Notes: generated by a model from the letters alone, not told the origin. A stretch of 64,000 bases of DNA from Methanoculleus marisnigri JR1 (GCF_000015825.1 NC_009051.1:2412695-2476694), one strand, 5' to 3'. Shown: positions 16,128-25,015, numbered from the stretch's first letter. Made by a program: numbers and translations.

Positions 16128-16445
16128 TCATCGTTTGCCGGCAAGATCGGCGGAGCGGCAGACGTCGCAGATGGTGATCGTCCCTTCGCCCGAGGCGACG
16201 GCGGAGACCCATCGTTCGATGACCGATTCAAGGTTGTCGGGGAGATCTTCCCGGTTAAATCCGCGCTTCCGGCTCATGTACTGGGATATAGCGGCCCTGC
16301 TGATCCCGAGACGCTTCGAGGCCTCGCTCTGGCTGATCCCGCGCTCGTTCACCAGGCGGTAGACCATCTCGGCACGCATCTGGGGGAGCAGTCTCCGTGC
16401 AAGAGTGTCGCACCGCATGATGTCGCAGGAGGAAGGCTCGGTCAT
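16128..16445 (-). CDS. Helix-turn-helix transcriptional regulator with C-terminal CxxC
   Basis: A 105-residue protein. The central region ISQSEASKRLGISRAAISQYMSRKRG (split here as ISQSEASKRLG and ISRAAISQYMSRKRG, about residues 36-61) is a typical HTH. The C-terminus carries ICDVC (about 92-96), a possible metal or redox site. Small archaeal regulators with this layout are common. Its start overlaps the stop of the upstream winged-HTH gene by four bases (ATGA), so both are in one transcript. Target genes are unknown. Confidence 0.78.
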   Translation of the reverse strand: MTEPSSCDIMRCDTLARRLLPQMRAEMVYRLVNERGISQSEASKRLGISRAAISQYMSRKRGFNREDLPDNLESVIERWVSAVASGEGTITICDVCRSADLAGKR

Positions 16446-16675
16446 TGCGCAGACACCATCTGGGAGTCTTTGTACTCGTAGAGGATCTGCCGGGCATCCC
16501 TGAAGTTGAACTTCTCCACGATCATATCGTTGTCTTTGAGTCGTTTTAAAGCATACCGGACGGTGCGGGGGGCAAGGCTGCTGAGGCGGACGAGCTCCTT
16601 GTGGGTCAGGGCACCCCCGCCCTCTAAAAGCAGGAGGATCTTTCTCGAGGAGGGGGGAAGGTTCACATCATCCAT
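16442..16675 (-). CDS. Winged-helix transcriptional regulator
   Basis: A 77-residue protein that is almost all a winged helix-turn-helix: LPPSSRKILLLLEGGGALTH, then ELVRLSSLAPRTVRYALKRL (about residues 27-46) and a wing ending FRDARQILYEY. This resembles MarR/ArsR-like archaeal regulators. It starts at 16675, with a TATA-like box about 25 bases upstream on the minus strand. Between that box and the start lies GTTAAC repeated about a 3-base spacer (16684-16698), a plausible autoregulatory operator. The next gene on the strand encodes a second regulator. Confidence 0.82.
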   Translation of the reverse strand: MDDVNLPPSSRKILLLLEGGGALTHKELVRLSSLAPRTVRYALKRLKDNDMIVEKFNFRDARQILYEYKDSQMVSAQ

Positions 16676-16683
16676 ACAGGGTA

Positions 16684-16698
16684 GTTAACGCTGTTAAC
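16684..16698. promoter_or_regulatory. GTTAAC-N3-GTTAAC operator candidate
   Basis: Two palindromic GTTAAC hexamers separated by GCT sit between the TATA-like box (about 16695-16705, minus) and the start of the winged-HTH gene. The divergent OB-fold gene begins at 16747, so binding here could affect both directions. Confidence 0.45.
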
Positions 16699-16746
16699 AT
16701 ATCAAACTGACGGAAGTTATTAGTCCGGACGTCGATAGGCTTTATC

Positions 16747-17112
16747 ATGCTGGAACGGCAGGAGAAAGCGGCACTTGCCGTCCTCGTATGCGTCGTCGGG
16801 ATCGTGCTTGCGGCGCACGTCCTCTTCGACGCCGTCGGACGATCGCTGGTGGCGGAGCCGTATTCGCCGGAGGTCCCTGACGGGGCGCTGGTTCTCCTCG
16901 AGGGAAGCATCGAGGAGATCACAAAGACCGCGACCGGCGGACACCTGATCCTCACCGTCAACGGCACCGCGGTCTTCCTGCCGGAGAACGTGGCTGCCGG
17001 GCTCGAACTCCACGAAAACGAGACCGTAACCCTATACGGGATCGTTCAGACCTATCGCGGGAAACGGGAGGTGGCGGTGGCCTCCTCCGGGGACATCCGG
17101 GTGCTGAAATGA
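16747..17112 (+). CDS. Membrane-anchored OB-fold-like protein
   Basis: A 121-residue protein with one N-terminal membrane helix (about residues 8-28) and an extracytoplasmic beta-rich domain. VLLEGSIEEITKTATGGHLI, LTVNGTAVFLPENV and ETVTLYGIVQTYRGKREVAV are arranged like a small OB-fold nucleic-acid-binding domain. Whether it binds nucleic acid outside the membrane is unknown. It is transcribed away from the two regulator genes and ends one base before the convergent gene at 17114. Confidence 0.65.
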   Translation: MLERQEKAALAVLVCVVGIVLAAHVLFDAVGRSLVAEPYSPEVPDGALVLLEGSIEEITKTATGGHLILTVNGTAVFLPENVAAGLELHENETVTLYGIVQTYRGKREVAVASSGDIRVLK

Positions 17113-17113
17113 A

Positions 17114-17329
17114 CTACTTCGTCTTCGTGTAGAAGATATCGGCGTCGTCGCCATCTCCGAAGAGGGGCTGCCCCCGCCGGGACTTCCCGCGGCCCTCTTC
17201 CTTCTTCGCGGTCTCCCGTTCGGGCTCCCGGCAAGCAGGGGCCGGGGTCTCGTCGGGCTTCTTCTTCCGTCCCCCCTCCACGCCACTCCCGGAAGGGAGG
17301 TCTCCGTCGTTGATCCGCACGCTCGGCAT
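17114..17329 (-). CDS. Small charged hypothetical protein
   Basis: A 71-residue polar protein rich in Glu, Lys, Arg, Pro and Gly, likely disordered, ending in GDDADIFYTKTK. I recognise no family. A CATATACC block on the minus strand lies about 25 bases before ATG 17329, which supports expression, and the gene abuts the convergent OB-fold-like gene without overlap. It could still be a chance ORF in GC-rich DNA. Confidence 0.45.
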   Translation of the reverse strand: MPSVRINDGDLPSGSGVEGGRKKKPDETPAPACREPERETAKKEEGRGKSRRGQPLFGDGDDADIFYTKTK

Positions 17330-17671
17330 ACAGGATAATCACCCTGCCCGGTATATGACACCTCTGGATCGCCCGGCGGCCATGTGCGGTTTTCCCGGTA
17401 TAACGCGCTTCATCTCCGCCTCCGACAGGGTCCGAACACCGGGAGGGAGAGGGAAACGAGATAAGATCGGTTTTCACCCCACGGCGGGCCGCCGCGCGGA
17501 TATCGCACGGCAAAACTGCCCGGAAAGAATTTTCCCTTCCGGGAGAGATACTCAACCATCGCGAGAACAACAGTAATTCGGACCGAACGGGGCGGCGAGC
17601 CGGGATGGAGCAGCACGGAGGATTATCCGCTCTCCGCGGTCCCGGACGAGGCGCGGCGTGGATTCTGGCCG

Positions 17672-18916
17672 ATGACACTGGTGCTGCTCGGATTCACCTT
17701 CTTCTCCGCCACGATGTGGGGCGGCGCGACCATCGGGGTTGCGTTCCCGTTCTGGCCCGATCTCGCTCTGGTCATCCTCCTCGGGAGCGCGATACTCGCG
17801 TTCTATGTCGCCGGCCTCGGGTACGTCGGCTTCAGGAGCGGCCTTTCCACCGTCCTCTCCGCGCGGTTCGCCTTCGGGGACGCGGGGAGCCGATGGCCCG
17901 ACATCCTCCTCGGGCTCACTCAGGTCGGATGGTATGCCTGGGGAACCGCGACGATCACGATCGTCCTTGCCCGCCTGCTGGACCTTGATCCGGGGTGGAA
18001 AGCGCCCCTGATGCTCGTCTTCGGGTTCGTCTTCTGCCTGACGGCGTATATCGGCTACCGCGGGATTGCAGCCCTCTCGTGGATCTCGGTTCCGGCGATG
18101 CTCCTCCTCATCGCCGCAAGCGCCTCGGTCGCCCTCAGGGACGCCGGGAGTGCGGCCGATCTCCTCCCGCCGGGCACCGTGGAGGCGCTTACGGTCGCCG
18201 AAGCGCTCACGATCGTCGTCGGCACCTTCGTCTCCGGCGGCACCCAGGTCGCGAACTGGACCCGCTTCTCCGGGTCGGCGCGCACCGCCGTCGGTTCTAC
18301 GTTCCTCGCCTTCTTCTTCGGGAACGGACTGATGGTCGCCGTCGGGGCCTTCGGTGCCGCCGTCTACGGCCTCTCCGACATCGTCGAGGTTCTGGCGGTT
18401 CAGGGTCTTCTTTCCGCCGGCATCCTGATGCTCTTCTTGAACATCTGGACGACCCAGGACAACACCATCTACAACTTCTCGGTTGCCGGCTGCCACTTCT
18501 TCAGGACAGAACGCCGAAGGCTGGTCACCTTCGCCGGCGCCGCTGCAGGGACAGCCCTCGCGCTCCTCGGGATGTACAACTGGTTGATCCCCTACATGAC
18601 CCTCCTCGGAACGTTCATCCCTCCGCTCGGCGGGGTGATCATGGCCGACTTCTTCGTCCGCCACCGGGGACGCTACCCCGCACCCGGGGAGGAGGCCGTC
18701 CCCCGGTTCAACCTGCAGGGGATCGCGGCGTATGCTGTCGGCTCTCTCGCCGCCCTCCTGGTTCCGGGCATCCCCCCGGTGAACGGCATCGTCGCCGCGT
18801 TCCTCGCCTACGCCTGTCTCGTCCGGCTCCCGGCTCACATAAACCGCTCGAACCGGTCGCGGGAGACCCGGCAGATGGGGCAGGTCTCGGGCGGCTCGTT
18901 CCGGGCGCAGAGGTAG
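17672..18916 (+). CDS. codB: Cytosine permease-like NCS1 transporter; N-terminus uncertain
   Basis: A 414-residue membrane protein with about twelve helices. [20 protein letters not shown] opens helix 1, and helix 6 carries a Gly-Gly-Thr-Gln-Val-Ala-Asn-Trp segment; together these resemble CodB-type cytosine/purine permeases. The in-frame sequence before ATG 17672 also looks conserved (DYPLSAVPDEARRGFWP), although no ATG, GTG or TTG start lies in frame upstream of it. An ATG with a nearby purine-rich site exists at 17605 in another frame, so a frameshift or unusual start is possible. The last 82 bases overlap the end of the convergent FTR gene, and the transporter's tail after about residue 390 is probably not conserved. 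Confidence 0.8.
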   Translation: MTLVLLGFTFFSATMWGGATIGVAFPFWPDLALVILLGSAILAFYVAGLGYVGFRSGLSTVLSARFAFGDAGSRWPDILLGLTQVGWYAWGTATITIVLARLLDLDPGWKAPLMLVFGFVFCLTAYIGYRGIAALSWISVPAMLLLIAASASVALRDAGSAADLLPPGTVEALTVAEALTIVVGTFVSGGTQVANWTRFSGSARTAVGSTFLAFFFGNGLMVAVGAFGAAVYGLSDIVEVLAVQGLLSAGILMLFLNIWTTQDNTIYNFSVAGCHFFRTERRRLVTFAGAAAGTALALLGMYNWLIPYMTLLGTFIPPLGGVIMADFFVRHRGRYPAPGEEAVPRFNLQGIAAYAVGSLAALLVPGIPPVNGIVAAFLAYACLVRLPAHINRSNRSRETRQMGQVSGGSFRAQR

Positions 18917-19347
18917 CCGCAGACCCGGCACCGCCAGACCGGGTAGTTCAGGGTCCCCGGTGCGCGGCCCACCAAGGCGCGCTCCTCTCTCTGCCGCTTG
19001 CGCTCCGCAGGCCCCGGCCGGCGTTCCGGGACGGGGGCGGCGGCACGCTTCCCCCTCTCCACGTCGGCGGTGACGTAGAGCGCGCAGTAGCAGGCCCCGT
19101 AATCGGCGAGATCGGGGTCCCGGTAGTCGCAGGGGCAGATGATGTCAAGGTCGTCGTCCCGGTCTCCCGAAGCAAGCCTGCAGGGGCAGGAGATGTAACC
19201 GTACCGCTCCCGGTTCGCGAGCAGACCCCGGACCAGGTCGCGGGTGAACTCCCGGTCGGGATTGAGGTGGTATCCGCCGGCCTCCACCTCGACTTCGAGG
19301 TCGCGCATGAGCCGGTCCACCTCGCCGTCACTCACTGTGCCGGGCAC
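18835..19347 (-). CDS. Ferredoxin-thioredoxin reductase catalytic domain fused to rubredoxin
   Basis: A 170-residue redox protein with two domains. The N-terminal part has the FTR catalytic pattern: [12 protein letters not shown], then [15 protein letters not shown] and ACYCALYV, which supplies the [4Fe-4S] ligands and active-site disulfide (about residues 53-90). A charged linker follows. The C-terminal part (about 137-170) is rubredoxin-like: [10 protein letters not shown], then [16 protein letters not shown], giving four iron ligands. Fusion would allow electrons to flow from a one-electron carrier to a disulfide reductase in one polypeptide. It overlaps the glutaredoxin stop by 20 bases (or starts at GTG 19335 instead) and is likely in its operon. 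Confidence 0.87.
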   Translation of the reverse strand: MPGTVSDGEVDRLMRDLEVEVEAGGYHLNPDREFTRDLVRGLLANRERYGYISCPCRLASGDRDDDLDIICPCDYRDPDLADYGACYCALYVTADVERGKRAAAPVPERRPGPAERKRQREERALVGRAPGTLNYPVWRCRVCGYLCARNEPPETCPICRVSRDRFERFM

Positions 19348-19624
19348 CGACCGCCTCCCGGATCTCCTCTTCCCTGAACCCCACGATCACCTTCGCCTCG
19401 TCGATGACGACCGTCGGAAACGAGACCTGGGGGTTCCAGCGTTCGACCTCCCTGACCACATGATCGCGCTCCTCCCCCGCAAGCAGATCCACGTAGACGT
19501 ACGAGAACCCGACGCCGAGGTCGGTGAGAAGTTCCTTCGTCCGAGCACACCAACCGCAGGTGCTCAGGGCGTAAAGCACCACTCTGCCGCGGTCGACTCC
19601 AGGCACGCGCTGCATCTCTACCAA
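19328..19624 (-). CDS. Glutaredoxin-like protein
   Basis: A 98-residue thioredoxin-fold protein. [19 protein letters not shown] (about residues 15-33) contains the CGWC active site, and FPTVVIDE provides the cis-Pro (about 69-76), followed by [10 protein letters not shown]. The family reduces disulfides or handles Fe-S clusters. A GGAGG lies about 7 bases before TTG 19624, supporting that start; ATG 19615 is the alternative. The next gene encodes an FTR-rubredoxin fusion, which suggests that this protein could be its partner or substrate in a local thiol redox chain. Confidence 0.88.
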   Translation of the reverse strand: MVEMQRVPGVDRGRVVLYALSTCGWCARTKELLTDLGVGFSYVYVDLLAGEERDHVVREVERWNPQVSFPTVVIDEAKVIVGFREEEIREAVGARHSE

Positions 19625-19691
19625 ACAACTTCCTCCGTCTCACCCCGCTACGGGGGCCAGAGGTAAGTATCTTGCCCCGGAACGGGGAGGG

Positions 19692-21371
19692 TCAGGAGGA
19701 AGCGGGCTTGAAGAGCAGGAACAGGCCGGCGCCGTTCCCGGAGATCGCAAGCGTCGCTCCCGAGAGCCCGAACTTCCGCCGGTAGAACCGGAGTTTCCGG
19801 GGAGACAGGAGGGCAGAGCCCTCGATCAGGAGCCCGGCGGCCGCCCCCTCCCGCCGGAGGGCGAGCCGGATCTCCCGGGCGCCGGCGGCCGCCATATCCT
19901 CGAGGACGCCGACGACCTCGTCGCAGAATCGTTCCCGGTCGACCAGCACCGGCGGGAAAGATCCTTCGGCGTCCACAACGAGGTCGGCGTCCACAACGAG
20001 GTCGGCGTCCACAACGAGGTCGGCGTCCTCCAGGAGCGGGAGGTAGGCGAGGCGAGAGACGAGCTCCACCCGGTACGCCACCGGGTCGTCCGCCGCCTCG
20101 ATGAACGCCTCGTCCGAGAACGGAGGTGTCGAGACGCCGGCGACGAGATCGCGGAGCATCGACGGGGCGTCCACGGTGGAGAGGCAGCCGGCGTCCCGGT
20201 AGCCGAAGACCGTGTTCATGAAGTCGGTGAGCAAGCGGTCGGCCCGGCGGAGGAGCGCTGCGTCGACGACGTGGTTCAGCCGATCGCCTGCAAAGTGAGT
20301 CTCGATCCGCTGGATCGCCTGAACGGCTTTGAGAACGAGCTGGACCTCAAGCCTCCTTCCGGCGTTGAACTCGTCGGCAAACCGTGAAAAATCTTCGAGA
20401 ACCCCGTCAATCCGGTCGGACTCCAGAAGTTCCTGGTAGCGCCGGGCCTCTTCGTCCTCACCGAGATCGTCGAGGCGGTAGGCGAGGGCATAAAGCCGCC
20501 CTGAAACCGCCGCAAAGACCCGGTTGGCCTCCTGGAGCAGGTCGACGGCGTGCTCCAGGGAGTCGTCGAGCCGGCTTCGGTCGAAGGGGCCTATGCTGGC
20601 GAGCTCCGCAACATCTCTCTCGAGCCGGTCGAGGAGTGCCGGCATCGCCGTAGCCAGGAGATCCCTGCCGTGGCCCGGACAGCAGAGGCTCACCGGTTCG
20701 TGAGCAAATATCCACCGGACCCTTCCTGCGGTCTCGAGCAGCGCCGGCTGATCCCAGCCGGCAAGCCCGGCGATCCCGGGGCTCGCGGAGAAGAGGAGGT
20801 CACCTATAAAGAGGTATTCACCAAGCCGGATGCAGATGCTGTCGGGCGTGTGCCCGGGGGTGTGGTAGACCGTAAGGATATCTCCGGAACGGAGCGGTAT
20901 CTGCTGGCGATGGAGGACGAAACCGTCGTCCGTCTCCAGGGTCTCGCGGTCGCGGGCGGCAAGAAGGGGCAGGGCGACCGGGAGCGGCTCGATCTCCCAC
21001 CCCATCAGTTCCGCAACCGTCCGGACGGCGTCGCCGGCCTCGAGAGACCGGGCGCCCGTCTCCTCTGCGGCAATGCTGAGATCCGGGAGGGCCCGGAACC
21101 GGGGGTTCCGGATGGCCTGGAAACAGTGGTCGGCGTGGCAGTGGGTGAGGAAGAGGAGAATCGGACGAGGTGCCTCCAAAAGAAGGTCGCCCACCAGTTC
21201 GAGGATCCGCTCCATCTGTCCGGCGTCGGCCCCGGTATCGATGAGCAGGATCTCGCCGGGTGTCCGGATAAGGTAGGCGTTCGAACAGGTGACGTCCGGT
21301 TTTCGGAGGAAGGGGTAGATCTCGGCACCGGCGGTGCCCGGCACCGGCTGCCATTGTTGGTCTTCGAGCAT
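19692..21371 (-). CDS. Metallo-beta-lactamase-fold protein with long C-terminal extension
   Basis: A 559-residue protein. Residues about 30-230 form a metallo-beta-lactamase domain: LLIDTGADAGQ, the metal motif THCHADHC, HTPGHTPDSICI, IGDLLF and CCPGHGRD. The C-terminal 300 residues form a helical region and then a small beta-rich end (LRREGAAAGLLIEGSA, ISGNGAGLFLLFK) that may be a degenerate GHKL-type ATPase fold, although the ATP motifs are missing. Between them is an exact threefold 18-bp repeat encoding DLVVDA units. The hydrolytic substrate is unknown. It is divergent from the exported protein at 21527. Confidence 0.72.
   Translation of the reverse strand: MLEDQQWQPVPGTAGAEIYPFLRKPDVTCSNAYLIRTPGEILLIDTGADAGQMERILELVGDLLLEAPRPILLFLTHCHADHCFQAIRNPRFRALPDLSIAAEETGARSLEAGDAVRTVAELMGWEIEPLPVALPLLAARDRETLETDDGFVLHRQQIPLRSGDILTVYHTPGHTPDSICIRLGEYLFIGDLLFSASPGIAGLAGWDQPALLETAGRVRWIFAHEPVSLCCPGHGRDLLATAMPALLDRLERDVAELASIGPFDRSRLDDSLEHAVDLLQEANRVFAAVSGRLYALAYRLDDLGEDEEARRYQELLESDRIDGVLEDFSRFADEFNAGRRLEVQLVLKAVQAIQRIETHFAGDRLNHVVDAALLRRADRLLTDFMNTVFGYRDAGCLSTVDAPSMLRDLVAGVSTPPFSDEAFIEAADDPVAYRVELVSRLAYLPLLEDADLVVDADLVVDADLVVDAEGSFPPVLVDRERFCDEVVGVLEDMAAAGAREIRLALRREGAAAGLLIEGSALLSPRKLRFYRRKFGLSGATLAISGNGAGLFLLFKPASS
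19968..20028. repeat. Exact 18-bp tandem repeat inside the metallo-beta-lactamase-fold gene
   Basis: GGCGTCCACAACGAGGTC occurs three times in perfect tandem (19968-19985, 19986-20003 and 20004-20021) and then as a 7-base partial copy. It keeps the reading frame, adding six residues per unit (DLVVDA). Identity at every base points to a recent expansion and likely copy-number variation. Confidence 0.9.
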
Positions 21372-21526
21372 GTCTGTACCTGCAAGGATAACTGACCAGT
21401 GTTGGACTGCAGGGGAGAAAAAACAGGCTGTTTTTCCCTGGAAAAGGGATCATTCGGCCCGGATACCCGGACCCGAGTAGGTTCTTATCCTGCCGTGCAG
21501 GAAGGGGAGATGAGGTGAAACGAGGC

Positions 21527-22087
21527 ATGGGTATCAAGGGACTTGCCGGAATCGCAGCCGCGCTCGTGCTCGTGGCATGGGTCTGCGGCACTGCCGCCGC
21601 ACAGCAGACGGGTATCGACGAGATCAGGACTGTCGCCGCCAACGAGACGGTCACCGTCGGCGGGACGACGAACCTCGCCCCCGGGAACCGCCTGCTCGTT
21701 ACGGTGACGCCGGTCGGGTTCGGGCCGACGAACAAGTCCGCCCCCCAAGGGACGGGAGGGACATCGGGAACGGCCGTTGTAGAGGAGGGAGACGCCGCCA
21801 ACACCTGGTCGTTCGAGATCGACACGACCGGGTTCGAGCCCGGGGAGTACACCGTGACCGTGGACTGGATCGAGGGCGACGCCACCGCAAGCACCACCTT
21901 CACCGTCGTCGAGGCGGCGGGGGTGACCCCGACACCGACAGGAACCCCGGCCGCCACCACGCCGTCGACGACGGCGGCGACGACGGCGGCGACGACGAGC
22001 CCCACGCCGACCGCGGCAGGATCCGTTCTCCCGGCGGCGGCGACCCTTGCGGCAGGGCTGGCCGGCTACCTGGTGCGGCGGCGGTAG
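21527..22087 (+). CDS. Exported surface protein with PT-rich linker and C-terminal anchor
   Basis: A 186-residue protein with a signal sequence (about residues 1-25), a beta-sandwich-like domain of about 100 residues (IDEIRTVAANETVTVGGTTN to TFTVVEAAG), a Thr/Pro-rich linker and a C-terminal hydrophobic helix followed by VRRR. This is the usual plan for cell-surface proteins in Methanomicrobiales, some with a processed C-terminal anchor. ATG 21527 has GAGGTGA before it; GTG 21515 is possible. It shares the plan, but not clear domain identity, with the DUF3821 protein at 25219. Confidence 0.72.
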   Translation: MGIKGLAGIAAALVLVAWVCGTAAAQQTGIDEIRTVAANETVTVGGTTNLAPGNRLLVTVTPVGFGPTNKSAPQGTGGTSGTAVVEEGDAANTWSFEIDTTGFEPGEYTVTVDWIEGDATASTTFTVVEAAGVTPTPTGTPAATTPSTTAATTAATTSPTPTAAGSVLPAAATLAAGLAGYLVRRR

Positions 22088-22108
22088 GGGGGATGCCCCC
22101 TTCGAACC

Positions 22109-23464
22109 CTACCGCCGGTCCACGATCCGCTTCGGCCGGCCGGGCGCCCGGTGGAGTTCGAGCCCGCCCGGCGACGTGACGCCGCAGAGGATCTGGAGAG
22201 AGCCGTCCTCGTATGCCCCCGAAAGCGCCGGAACCGACCGCAGGAGGGCGGCAAGGAACGTCTCTTCGATCTCGTCCGCATCGACGTTGGCGGGATCGAA
22301 GCACTCCACGCTCACCCGGAGAACGGTCTCCCCCGCCTCGTCGCCGCCGTAGATGAACGCCTCGTACTCCCCGTTCAGGCGGGCCATGTTCCCGGGCGCA
22401 AAGACCGCCGCCTCCACGTCCACGCGGTTGAGCGCGATATCCCCGATCCGGACCGTCTCCGCCTCGCGCCGGGGGGAGGCGATCCGCATGTGCGTCCGCC
22501 CGCACCCGCACCGCTCCCGGGAGACGACCGAGCAGGTATCCTCCGTATCGTAGTTGATGAGGAGCGTCCCCGCCCTCTTGCCCGGAGCAAGGAGCGTCGT
22601 ATAGACCAGCCGCCCGGTCTCGCCGTCATGGACGAACCGGTTCATCCCGGGGTCGTAGAGGTCGAAGTGAACCAGATCCTCGGGGACATGGAGCCCTGCC
22701 TGGCGGGTGCACTCGCCGCACATCGTCCCCTCGGTGCTCCCGTAGGAGTTGTAGACCGGACATCCCCAGACCTCCTCCAGGTAGCGCCTCGATTCCGGGG
22801 CGAAACTCTCGCCCCCGACGACGAGGCGCTTCACGCCCGCGTCCTGTGGCGGGTGGCCTTCCGCCTCCATCCTGCGGGCGAGCCGCAGAAGCTTGAAGAC
22901 GCTCCCGATCAGCGCCGTCGGGCGGTACTGTTCCATCACCCTGACCGGGAAGGTGCACTTCCCCTCCGGGACGATCGCCATCCCGATGTCGCGGGCGGCG
23001 AGGGTCATGGTGTTCGCGCCGACGTTCATCCCGTAGGAGGCGCAGACCACCACCCGGTCGCCGGCCTCGAACCCCTGCGAGACAAAGAGCCGGGCGTACT
23101 TCTCCGCATACCGCTCCCAGTCCTCCCAGGTGAGGAAGAAACTCTTCGGGATACCGCTCGTCCCGGAGGTCTCGTTGACCGTGAAGACCGCTTCCCAGGG
23201 AACACTCTTGAAGCAGAACTCCTGCTCGTGCGGGGGCTGGTATCGCCGGATCGTCGCCCCGGAGATGATGGGCAGATCGCGGAGATCCTCGTGCTCCCGG
23301 ATAGCCTCCGGGCGGATGTTGTGCCGCTCGAACCACCGGCGGTAGAAGGGCGAATGCTCCACTGCATACCGGACGGTCAGGCGAATCCGCTCTTCGATCA
23401 GCGCGTCGAGATCCGATCTCGCAAGCGTCTCGACCGCCGGGTCATGATATCTGTTGCCTGTCAT
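22109..23464 (-). CDS. F390-synthetase/phenylacetate-CoA-ligase-like adenylating enzyme
   Basis: A 451-residue member of the PaaK-type AMP-forming family. The ATP loop TSGTSGIPKSFFLTWEDW (about residues 97-115), YNSYGSTEG (about 239-247) and the TGRLVYTTL region are visible. In methanogens this group includes coenzyme F390 synthetase, which adenylates F420 in response to oxidation, but close paralogues of unknown substrate are common. No paa genes are nearby, so an F420-related or other methanogen role is more likely than phenylacetate degradation. A minus-strand CCTATTTTATCC lies about 27 bases upstream, fitting a leaderless transcript. Confidence 0.75.
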   Translation of the reverse strand: MTGNRYHDPAVETLARSDLDALIEERIRLTVRYAVEHSPFYRRWFERHNIRPEAIREHEDLRDLPIISGATIRRYQPPHEQEFCFKSVPWEAVFTVNETSGTSGIPKSFFLTWEDWERYAEKYARLFVSQGFEAGDRVVVCASYGMNVGANTMTLAARDIGMAIVPEGKCTFPVRVMEQYRPTALIGSVFKLLRLARRMEAEGHPPQDAGVKRLVVGGESFAPESRRYLEEVWGCPVYNSYGSTEGTMCGECTRQAGLHVPEDLVHFDLYDPGMNRFVHDGETGRLVYTTLLAPGKRAGTLLINYDTEDTCSVVSRERCGCGRTHMRIASPRREAETVRIGDIALNRVDVEAAVFAPGNMARLNGEYEAFIYGGDEAGETVLRVSVECFDPANVDADEIEETFLAALLRSVPALSGAYEDGSLQILCGVTSPGGLELHRAPGRPKRIVDRR

Positions 23465-23506
23465 CCGGCCGGGATAGACGCAGGGGATAAAATAGGTGCC
23501 GGGGGA

Positions 23507-25015
23507 TCAGAGTGCCCAGGCGGGAATGTCCAGGGGAACCCCGAGTGCCCAGAGGACGATCGTGTAGAGGCAGACCATCCAGAGCGCCACGCCGATGAGG
23601 TCGAGCGCCCAGCCGGACCGGAGCAGGTCTCTTGCGGAGATGTAGCCGCTCCCGTAGGCGACGGCGTTCGGCGGGGTGGCGACCGGGAGCATGAACGCCA
23701 TGGATGCGCAGACCGCGGCGGTCATCATCAGGACGATCGGGTTTAAGCCCATGCTGACGGCCGTGACCGCCATGATCGGCATCAGAACGGCGGCCATGGC
23801 CGTGTTCGAGGCGATCTCCGATGCAAACGAGACTCCCAGCGCCACGATGAGGATCAGGAGGATGACCGGGAGCCCGTGGATGAGCGTGAGGGACTCGACG
23901 ATCGTCGTGGCAAGCCCGCTCGCGAGGAACCCGTTCGAGAGAGCGATGCCGCCGCCGAAGAGGAGGAGGATGCCCCAGGGGATCTTCACCGCCCACTCCC
24001 ATTCCATCGTAAAGATGCCCTTCTTCGCGTCGACCGGGAGGACGAAGAGGAGGAGGGCACCGAAGATCGCGATGGTGGAGTCCTTGATCCCGGGGAAGAT
24101 CATGTCCAGACCGGGGATGACGAACCCGCCGATCTCTTTCGTCTGCGCAAATACCCATGCGAGGGCGGTCAGGGTAAAGACGATCAGCGTCCACCGCTCC
24201 CCGGTGGAGATCGAACCGAGTTTCTCGAGCTCCTCGCGGATGATCCCTTTGGCGCTCGGGAGGGTCGACCCCATCCGGCGGTACGGGACTTCAATGAGCC
24301 AGAGCCAGGCAATGACGAGGAATACGGCGGCGAACGGGACACCGAACTTCATCCAGGTGAAGAAATCGATGGTGGGCGCGTCGGGAAAGATCGTCGCGAG
24401 CTGGGAGATGAAGATCCCGTTCGGGGGCGTGCCGATGATCGTGGCGATCCCCCCGATGCTCGCGGCGTAGGGGATGGAAAGGAGGAGACACCGGGCGAGA
24501 GCCTGCTCTTTCCCGTCGAGATTCTCAAGGGCTTTGTCGGTCCCGGGAATGATCGTCAGGATGATCGCGACCGCGATCGGGATCATCATCATCGCTGTTG
24601 CGGTGTTCGAGATCCACATCGAGAGGAACGCGGTGGCGACCATGAACCCGAGCACCAGGCGGCGCGGGCTCGTCCCCACGAGACGTATGATATGCAGCGC
24701 GATACGCCGGTGCAGACCCCACCGCTGCATCGACATCGCGATGATGAAACCCCCGAGGAAGAGGAAGATCACCTCGTTACCGTACGATTCCGCCACCTTC
24801 ACCGGCGAGAGAACCCCGAGCACCGGAAAGAGAACCAGCGGAAGCAGGGCGGTCGCCTCAAGGGGGATGACGCCCGTGACCCAGAACAGGACCATCAGGA
24901 TGGTCACTGCCGCGACGGCTTTGGCCTCGGGCGCGAGGACGGTGGGGTCGACGGGAATCGCCAGAACCACAAAGAAGACGAGGAGTGATGCGATGATGAA
25001 GGCGACCCTGCTCAT
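23507..25015 (-). CDS. DASS/SLC13 family sodium:anion symporter
   Basis: A 502-residue transporter with about eleven helices. The duplicated Ser-Asn-Thr motifs of the family are present: WISNTATAMMMIPIA (about residue 126) and EIASNTAMAAVLMPIMA in the C-terminal half, with GTPPNGIFI between. The family imports dicarboxylates, sulfate or related anions with sodium. The start is set at ATG 25015 because a strong TATA box lies at 25035-25044 on the minus strand; the in-frame ATG at 25048 would be upstream of that box. Substrate is not determinable. Confidence 0.87.
   Translation of the reverse strand: MSRVAFIIASLLVFFVVLAIPVDPTVLAPEAKAVAAVTILMVLFWVTGVIPLEATALLPLVLFPVLGVLSPVKVAESYGNEVIFLFLGGFIIAMSMQRWGLHRRIALHIIRLVGTSPRRLVLGFMVATAFLSMWISNTATAMMMIPIAVAIILTIIPGTDKALENLDGKEQALARCLLLSIPYAASIGGIATIIGTPPNGIFISQLATIFPDAPTIDFFTWMKFGVPFAAVFLVIAWLWLIEVPYRRMGSTLPSAKGIIREELEKLGSISTGERWTLIVFTLTALAWVFAQTKEIGGFVIPGLDMIFPGIKDSTIAIFGALLLFVLPVDAKKGIFTMEWEWAVKIPWGILLLFGGGIALSNGFLASGLATTIVESLTLIHGLPVILLILIVALGVSFASEIASNTAMAAVLMPIMAVTAVSMGLNPIVLMMTAAVCASMAFMLPVATPPNAVAYGSGYISARDLLRSGWALDLIGVALWMVCLYTIVLWALGVPLDIPAWAL

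Noticed and set aside
17605-17988. Alternative ORF starting MEQHGG at the transporter start
   Set aside because: It shadows the transporter in another frame and has no motifs; only its ATG may matter for the start question.
19968-20028. Tandem 18-bp repeat as a CRISPR
   Set aside because: Units are contiguous without spacers and in frame inside a coding gene.
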